Source: Pseudomonas sp. RGM2987 (GTDB lineage Bacteria; Pseudomonadota; Gammaproteobacteria; Pseudomonadales; Pseudomonadaceae). Taken from it: a stretch of 32,503 bases of DNA. Made by a program: the position numbers and the translations under genes. The DNA lies in assembly GCF_022952855.1 (NCBI RefSeq), contig NZ_JALJDX010000164.1, positions 1-32,503 on the forward strand, read 5' to 3'. The notes under the pieces are model-generated. The model did not search any database. It was given only the letters and a program-made list of their open reading frames with translations, and had not been told where the DNA came from. Positions 25,996 to 32,503 of the stretch are shown here, piece after piece; position 1 is the first letter of the stretch; the number at the start of each line of letters is the position of its first letter.

Positions 25996-27015
25996 ATGCT
26001 GGTGATGCGCCCCGCGCAAATGGCGGATCTGGGCGAGGTACAGCGTCTGGCTGCGGACAGTCCGATCGGTGTCACTTCCTTGCCGGATGACGTGGAACGC
26101 CTGAGCGACAAGATCGCCGCGAGCGAAGCCTCGTTCGCTGCCGAAGTCAGTTTCAACGGTGAAGAAAGCTATTTCTTCGTCCTTGAAGACACCGCCACCG
26201 GCAAGCTCGCCGGTTGCTCGGCGATTGTCGCGTCGGCCGGTTACTCCGAGCCGTTCTACAGCTTTCGCAACGAGACCTTCGTCCACGCTTCTCGTGAACT
26301 GAAGATCCACAACAAGATCCACGTGCTCTCCCAGTGCCACGACCTGACCGGCAACAGCCTGCTGACCAGTTTCTACGTGGTGCCGGAGCTGGTGGGCTCG
26401 CCCTGGTCGGAACTCAACTCCCGAGGGCGCCTGCTGTTCGTCGCCAGCCATCCGGAGCGGTTTGCCGACTCGGTGGTGACCGAGATCGTCGGCTACAGCG
26501 ACGAGAACGGTGACTCGCCGTTCTGGGATGCGATCGGGCGCAACTTCTTCGACCTCAACTACGCCGCCGCCGAGCGCCTGTGCGGGCTGAAAAGCCGTAC
26601 CTTCCTCGCCGAGTTGATGCCTCATTACCCGATCTACGTGCCGCTGCTGCCGGACGCTGCCCAGGAAGCCATGGGCCAGGTCCATCCGCGTGCGCAGATC
26701 ACCTTCGACATCCTGATGCGCGAGGGTTTCGAGACCGATCACTACATCGACATCTTCGACGGTGGCCCGACCTTGCATGCCCGCGTCTCCGGCATCCGTT
26801 CGATTGCCCAGAGCCGCGTGGTGCCGGTCAAGATCGGCGAGCCGGTCAAGGGCGCCGGTCGCCAATACCTGGTGGCCAACGCCCAGTTGCAGGATTACCG
26901 CGCGGTGCTGCTGGAGCTGGATTACGCGCCAGGCAAGCCGGTGACGCTGGACATGGAAGCGGCCGAAGCCCTAGGCGTTGGCGAAGGTGCCAGCGTGCGC
27001 CTGGTGGCGGTTTAA
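25996..27015 (+). CDS. aruF: Arginine N-succinyltransferase, alpha subunit
   Basis: The first enzyme of the pathway; with AruG it transfers succinyl from succinyl-CoA to arginine (and ornithine). It has 339 residues of the AstA fold: LVMRPAQMADLGEVQRLAADSPIGVTSLP at the start, then NKIHVLSQCHDLTGNSLLTSFYVVPE, SPFWDAIGRNFFDLNY and PIYVPLLPDAAQEAMGQVHP. AAGGAG lies eight bases before the ATG; the longer open frame begins in the REPIN and was discarded. It is followed closely by its homologue aruG, the product of an old duplication. Confidence 0.95.
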   Translation: MLVMRPAQMADLGEVQRLAADSPIGVTSLPDDVERLSDKIAASEASFAAEVSFNGEESYFFVLEDTATGKLAGCSAIVASAGYSEPFYSFRNETFVHASRELKIHNKIHVLSQCHDLTGNSLLTSFYVVPELVGSPWSELNSRGRLLFVASHPERFADSVVTEIVGYSDENGDSPFWDAIGRNFFDLNYAAAERLCGLKSRTFLAELMPHYPIYVPLLPDAAQEAMGQVHPRAQITFDILMREGFETDHYIDIFDGGPTLHARVSGIRSIAQSRVVPVKIGEPVKGAGRQYLVANAQLQDYRAVLLELDYAPGKPVTLDMEAAEALGVGEGASVRLVAV

Positions 27016-27058
27016 TGAGTTTCGCGGGTGGCGCAAGCGGCCCGTTTGAGGAGATAGC

Positions 27059-29550
<2,492 letters not shown>

Positions 29551-29554
29551 CCCT

Positions 29555-29620
29555 CTTCGCGAGCAAGCCCGCTCCCACAGGGATCGCGTAAACCTTGTGG
29601 GAGCGGGCTTGCTCGCGAAG
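29555..29620. repeat. REPIN between aruD and aruB
   Basis: A compact inverted pair of CTTCGCGAGCAAGCCCGCTCCCACA REPs with a 14-base spacer: inverted at 29555-29580, forward at 29595-29620. It could form a long stem in the mRNA between aruD and aruB. Confidence 0.92.
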
Positions 29621-29692
29621 GCCGCGCCGCGGTGTTTTATCAAACGCGTTACTTGATGCCTATAAAAACCAGATTCTCGTGGAGCCTCGCTG

Positions 29693-31039
29693 ATGAAATC
29701 CTATGAAGTCAACTTTGACGGTCTAGTGGGGCCGACCCATAACTACGGCGGGCTCTCGTACGGCAACGTCGCGTCCCAAAGCAACAGCCAGCAGTCCTCC
29801 AACCCCAAGGAAGCGGCGTTGCAGGGCTTGGCGAAGATGAAAGCGCTGATGGACATGGGTTTCCAACAAGGCGTGCTCGCGCCGCAAGAGCGCCCCGACG
29901 TCGCGGCCTTGCGCCGCTTGGGCTTTGCCGGCAGCGATGCCCAGGTCATTCAGCAGGCCGCGAAAGAAGCGATGCCGCTGTTGGTCGCCAGTTGCTCGGC
30001 CTCGAGCATGTGGGTAGCCAACGCCGCCACCGTCAGCCCGAGTGCCGACACCGCTGACGGTCGCGTGCATTTCACCGCCGCCAACCTGAACTGCAAATAC
30101 CACCGCAGCATCGAGCACCCGACCACCAGTCGCGTGCTGGGGGCGATGTTTGCCGATCAAAAGCACTTCGCCCATCACGCCGCATTGCCGGCGGTGGCGC
30201 AGTTCGGCGACGAAGGCGCGGCCAACCACACCCGTTTCTGCAAGGCCTACGGCGAAGCCGGCGTGGAATTCTTCGTGTTCGGCCGCAGTGCCTTCGACAC
30301 ACGCTATCCGGCGCCACAAAAGTACCCGGCGCGCCAGACCCTCGAAGCCTCTCGCGCCGTTGCCCGCCTGCATGGCCTGAAGGAGGAGGGCGTGGTCTAC
30401 GCGCAGCAGAACCCGTCGGTGATCGACCAGGGCGTGTTCCACAACGACGTGATCGCGGTCGGCAACGGCGAAGTGTTGTTCTACCACGAGGACGCGTTCC
30501 TCGAGACCGACAAGATGCTGGCCGAACTGAGCAGCAAACTCGCCAAAGTCGGTGGGAAATTTCAGTCGGTGTGTGTGCCGCGTTCGGCCGTTACCGTCGA
30601 TGACGCGGTCCGTTCCTACCTGTTCAATAGTCAACTGCTGTCGCGTGCCGATGGCTCGATGCTGTTGATCGTGCCGGAGGAATGCCGCAGCAACGAGCGT
30701 GTCTGGCAGTACCTGCAAGGCCTGGCGGGCTCCGGTGGAGTGATTCGCGAAGTAAAGGTCTTCGACCTCAAGCAAAGCATGCAGAACGGCGGTGGCCCCG
30801 CTTGCCTGAGGTTGCGCGTGGCACTCAACGAAACCGAACTGGCGGCGGTCAACCCAGGGGTTATCATGACCGCGCCGCTGTACGAGTCGCTGACCCAATG
30901 GGTCGAGCGCCACTACCGCGACCGCATGACCGAAAACGACCTGGCGGACCCGCAATTGCTGCTCGAATGCCGCGCGGCACTGGATGAACTGACACAAATC
31001 CTTAAACTTGGTGCGGTCTATCCTTTCCAGATCAATTGA
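29693..31039 (+). CDS. aruB: N-succinylarginine dihydrolase
   Basis: The second step: hydrolysis of succinylarginine to succinylornithine, CO2 and two ammonia. It has 448 residues of the amidinotransferase-like fold. The conserved start is [22 protein letters not shown]. The catalytic triad can be placed: Glu174 in [12 protein letters not shown], His250 in [12 protein letters not shown] and Cys371 in [12 protein letters not shown]. Only a weak ribosome site (GGAG about 12 bases upstream, in CGTGGAGCC) precedes the ATG. It lies after a REPIN and is followed by a small His-tailed gene. Confidence 0.96.
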   Translation: MKSYEVNFDGLVGPTHNYGGLSYGNVASQSNSQQSSNPKEAALQGLAKMKALMDMGFQQGVLAPQERPDVAALRRLGFAGSDAQVIQQAAKEAMPLLVASCSASSMWVANAATVSPSADTADGRVHFTAANLNCKYHRSIEHPTTSRVLGAMFADQKHFAHHAALPAVAQFGDEGAANHTRFCKAYGEAGVEFFVFGRSAFDTRYPAPQKYPARQTLEASRAVARLHGLKEEGVVYAQQNPSVIDQGVFHNDVIAVGNGEVLFYHEDAFLETDKMLAELSSKLAKVGGKFQSVCVPRSAVTVDDAVRSYLFNSQLLSRADGSMLLIVPEECRSNERVWQYLQGLAGSGGVIREVKVFDLKQSMQNGGGPACLRLRVALNETELAAVNPGVIMTAPLYESLTQWVERHYRDRMTENDLADPQLLLECRAALDELTQILKLGAVYPFQIN

Positions 31040-31108
31040 AAGCACGCGCGACCTGACTACAGTCAAAGCAGGGCGCGTTGCCTTATCTTCCGACGAGAAC
31101 GTAAAAAC

Positions 31109-31396
31109 ATGAGCGATTCCCTGCAACTTATCCTTGAAGACACCGATGGCACCCAACTGGAAACCTCCTGCACCCGCGTCGCGGTGATGTGGCAGGGCAA
31201 GGAGTTGTGGATCCAACAGGATGGCCGCGGCCAGCTGCTGATCGGCGTGGATGTCGAGGAGGGCGACGAGGAATACGCCAACCTGTTGTTGCGTCCATTG
31301 GCGACCAACCTGGTCAGCCTGCAACTGGAAATGGAACCGGCGGACCTCGGCGACGACGATCACGTCCATGGCCCGGACTGCGGCCACGACCATTAA
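31109..31396 (+). CDS. Small conserved protein with His-rich C-terminus (PA0900-like)
   Basis: A 95-residue protein of unknown function that sits at the same place in the P. aeruginosa aru operon. The N-terminal part is a small beta-rich domain ([33 protein letters not shown]). The C-terminal 14 residues, [13 protein letters not shown], are rich in His, Asp and Cys and look like a metal-binding tail. Some databases name such proteins 'topoisomerase II', which the sequence does not support. AAGGA-like sequence is not evident upstream (GACGAGAAC lies about 8-16 bases before the ATG). A role in supplying zinc to the following Zn enzyme AstE is possible but unproven. Confidence 0.82.
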   Translation: MSDSLQLILEDTDGTQLETSCTRVAVMWQGKELWIQQDGRGQLLIGVDVEEGDEEYANLLLRPLATNLVSLQLEMEPADLGDDDHVHGPDCGHDH

Positions 31397-31407
31397 GGAA
31401 CCGCGCT

Positions 31408-32415
31408 ATGCTCGCCCTCGGCAAACTGCTTGAACTGACCCTCGCCGGCCGTGAACCGGCGGAGAAGACTCAACTGACTGTCGAAGGCGTACGGATGCGC
31501 TGGTTGAGCGAGGGCGCGCTGGAGGTCAAGCCGCCCGAAGCCCGCGACAATGGCCTGGACCTGCTGCTGTCGGCCGGGATCCATGGCAACGAAACCGCGC
31601 CGATCGAGTTGCTCGACCGCCTGCTGCATGACATCGCCCGTGGCGATCTGAAGCCGCGGGCACGCATTCTGTTCCTGTTCGGCAACCCTGAGGCCATCCG
31701 GCGTGGCGAGCGGTTTGTCGAGCAAGACGTGAACCGGCTGTTCAACGGTCGCCACGAACTGAGCGGCGGTGCTGAGGCGCTACGCGCTTGCGAACTGGAG
31801 CGGCTGGCGGCCAGCTTCTTCAACAAGCCGGAGCGCAGTCGCCTGCACTACGACCTGCACACCGCCATCCGCGGTTCGAAGATCGAGCAGTTCGCCCTGT
31901 ATCCGTGGAAAGAGGGTCGCCAGCACTCACGCCGCGAGCTGGCGCGCCTGCGTGCGGCGGGCATGGAGGCGGTGCTGTTGCAGAACAAACCGTCCATCGT
32001 ATTCAGCGCCTACACCTACGACCAGCTCGGTGCGGAGTCCTTCACCCTGGAACTGGGCAAGGCCCGGCCGTTCGGGCAGAACGACGGCGTCAACGTCAGC
32101 CTGCTGGAAACCCGCCTGCAACAGATCATCGAAGGCAACGAGCCTGAGTCGGACGAGGGCTTGGACGGCCTGCAACTGTTCAGCGTGGCGCGGGAAATCA
32201 TCAAGCACAGCGACAGTTTCCGCCTGAACCTGCCGGCGGACATCGAGAACTTCTCGGAGCTGGAAAAAGGCTACGTGCTGGCCGAAGACATCGCCCAGAC
32301 CCGCTGGGTGATCGAAGAAGAGGGCGCGCGGATCATCTTCCCGAACCCCAAGGTGAAGAATGGGTTGCGGGCGGGGATATTGATCGTGCCGGCCACTGAC
32401 GAAAACCTGGCCTGA
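31408..32415 (+). CDS. astE: Succinylglutamate desuccinylase
   Basis: The last step of the pathway: hydrolysis of succinylglutamate to glutamate and succinate (aruE in P. aeruginosa naming). It has 335 residues of the M14-like AstE/aspartoacylase family. Zinc ligands are His59 and Glu62 in GIHGNETAP and His151 in HYDLHTAIR; the catalytic base is Glu215 in [19 protein letters not shown] precedes the ATG, 11 bases after the stop of the His-tailed gene, so the two are co-transcribed. The longer open frame from 31189 is a shadow. This gene completes the pathway encoded in the window. Confidence 0.96.
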   Translation: MLALGKLLELTLAGREPAEKTQLTVEGVRMRWLSEGALEVKPPEARDNGLDLLLSAGIHGNETAPIELLDRLLHDIARGDLKPRARILFLFGNPEAIRRGERFVEQDVNRLFNGRHELSGGAEALRACELERLAASFFNKPERSRLHYDLHTAIRGSKIEQFALYPWKEGRQHSRRELARLRAAGMEAVLLQNKPSIVFSAYTYDQLGAESFTLELGKARPFGQNDGVNVSLLETRLQQIIEGNEPESDEGLDGLQLFSVAREIIKHSDSFRLNLPADIENFSELEKGYVLAEDIAQTRWVIEEEGARIIFPNPKVKNGLRAGILIVPATDENLA

Positions 32416-32431
32416 AACCAACAGCGATCCA

Positions 32432-32503
32432 TTGTGGGAGCGGGCTTGCTCGCGAAGGCGGCGTGTCAGTTAACGAAAGTGTTGCTGACAATCCGCCTTC
32501 GCG
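32432..32503. repeat. REPIN cut by the window end
   Basis: A forward GTGGGAGCGGGCTTGCTCGCGAAG REP from 32432 is followed by the beginning of an inverted copy (CCTTCGCG) at the last bases of the window. Confidence 0.85.

Noticed and set aside
29723..31393. 556-codon frame antisense to aruB
   Set aside because: Shadow of aruB in GC-rich DNA; no ribosome site or family.

Overview
The window reads as the chromosome of a Pseudomonas of the fluorescens group. The reasons are the high-GC coding style, the dense REP/REPIN palindromes (GTGGGAGCGGGCTTGCTCGCGA-type cores and two other types), a typical Pseudomonas aot-argR-aru arginine uptake and catabolism locus, a class Ia nrdB, acsA and a DUF2790 gene. 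No rRNA, tRNA or CRISPR array was recognised.

Layout. (1) 1-4100: small regulatory and accessory genes. They are a glutamine-amidotransferase-like protein divergent from a LysR regulator, a TetR regulator divergent from a metallo-beta-lactamase-fold hydrolase with a perfect operator-like palindrome between them, and a small XRE regulator with a LexA-box-like site. (2) 4100-9605: an eroded AraC regulator, a secreted DUF3298/RsiV-like protein, a Cys/His-containing unknown protein, a VapBC-type toxin-antitoxin pair, a LysR regulator and a LysE exporter followed by a coupled 30-codon ORF. (3) 9606-14400: an accessory island with a HipA-like kinase and HipB-like regulator in toxin-first order, a BRO-N protein behind a structured leader, and an AT-rich gene for an OLD-like ATPase/TOPRIM protein that is a candidate phage-defence gene. 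(4) 14480-17270: nrdB with its terminator and a NrdR box, then a 173-bp element with IS4-like inverted ends and a 12-bp target duplication inserted exactly at the stop codon of a DUF2790 gene, then three REPs. (5) 17273-19284: acsA and its terminator. (6) 19800-32415: aotJ, aotQ, aotM, aotP and argR, then aruC, aruF, aruG, aruD, aruB, a His-tailed small protein and astE (aruE).

How the genes work together. The aot genes encode a periplasmic-binding-protein ABC importer for arginine/ornithine. ArgR, encoded at the end of that cluster, is the arginine-responsive AraC-family regulator. The aru genes encode the complete arginine succinyltransferase pathway from arginine to glutamate and succinate. 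Tandem ArgR half-sites (TGTCGC-N8-AA with a 21-bp period) lie upstream of both aotJ and aruC, which fits coordinated induction by ArgR. The aotO gene known between aotM and aotP in P. aeruginosa is absent.

The strongest leads are the IS4-type MITE carrying an internal REPIN, the standalone OLD-like gene in an AT-rich island, the reversed hipA-hipB pair with an upstream 22-bp palindrome, and the hairpin leader before the BRO gene.
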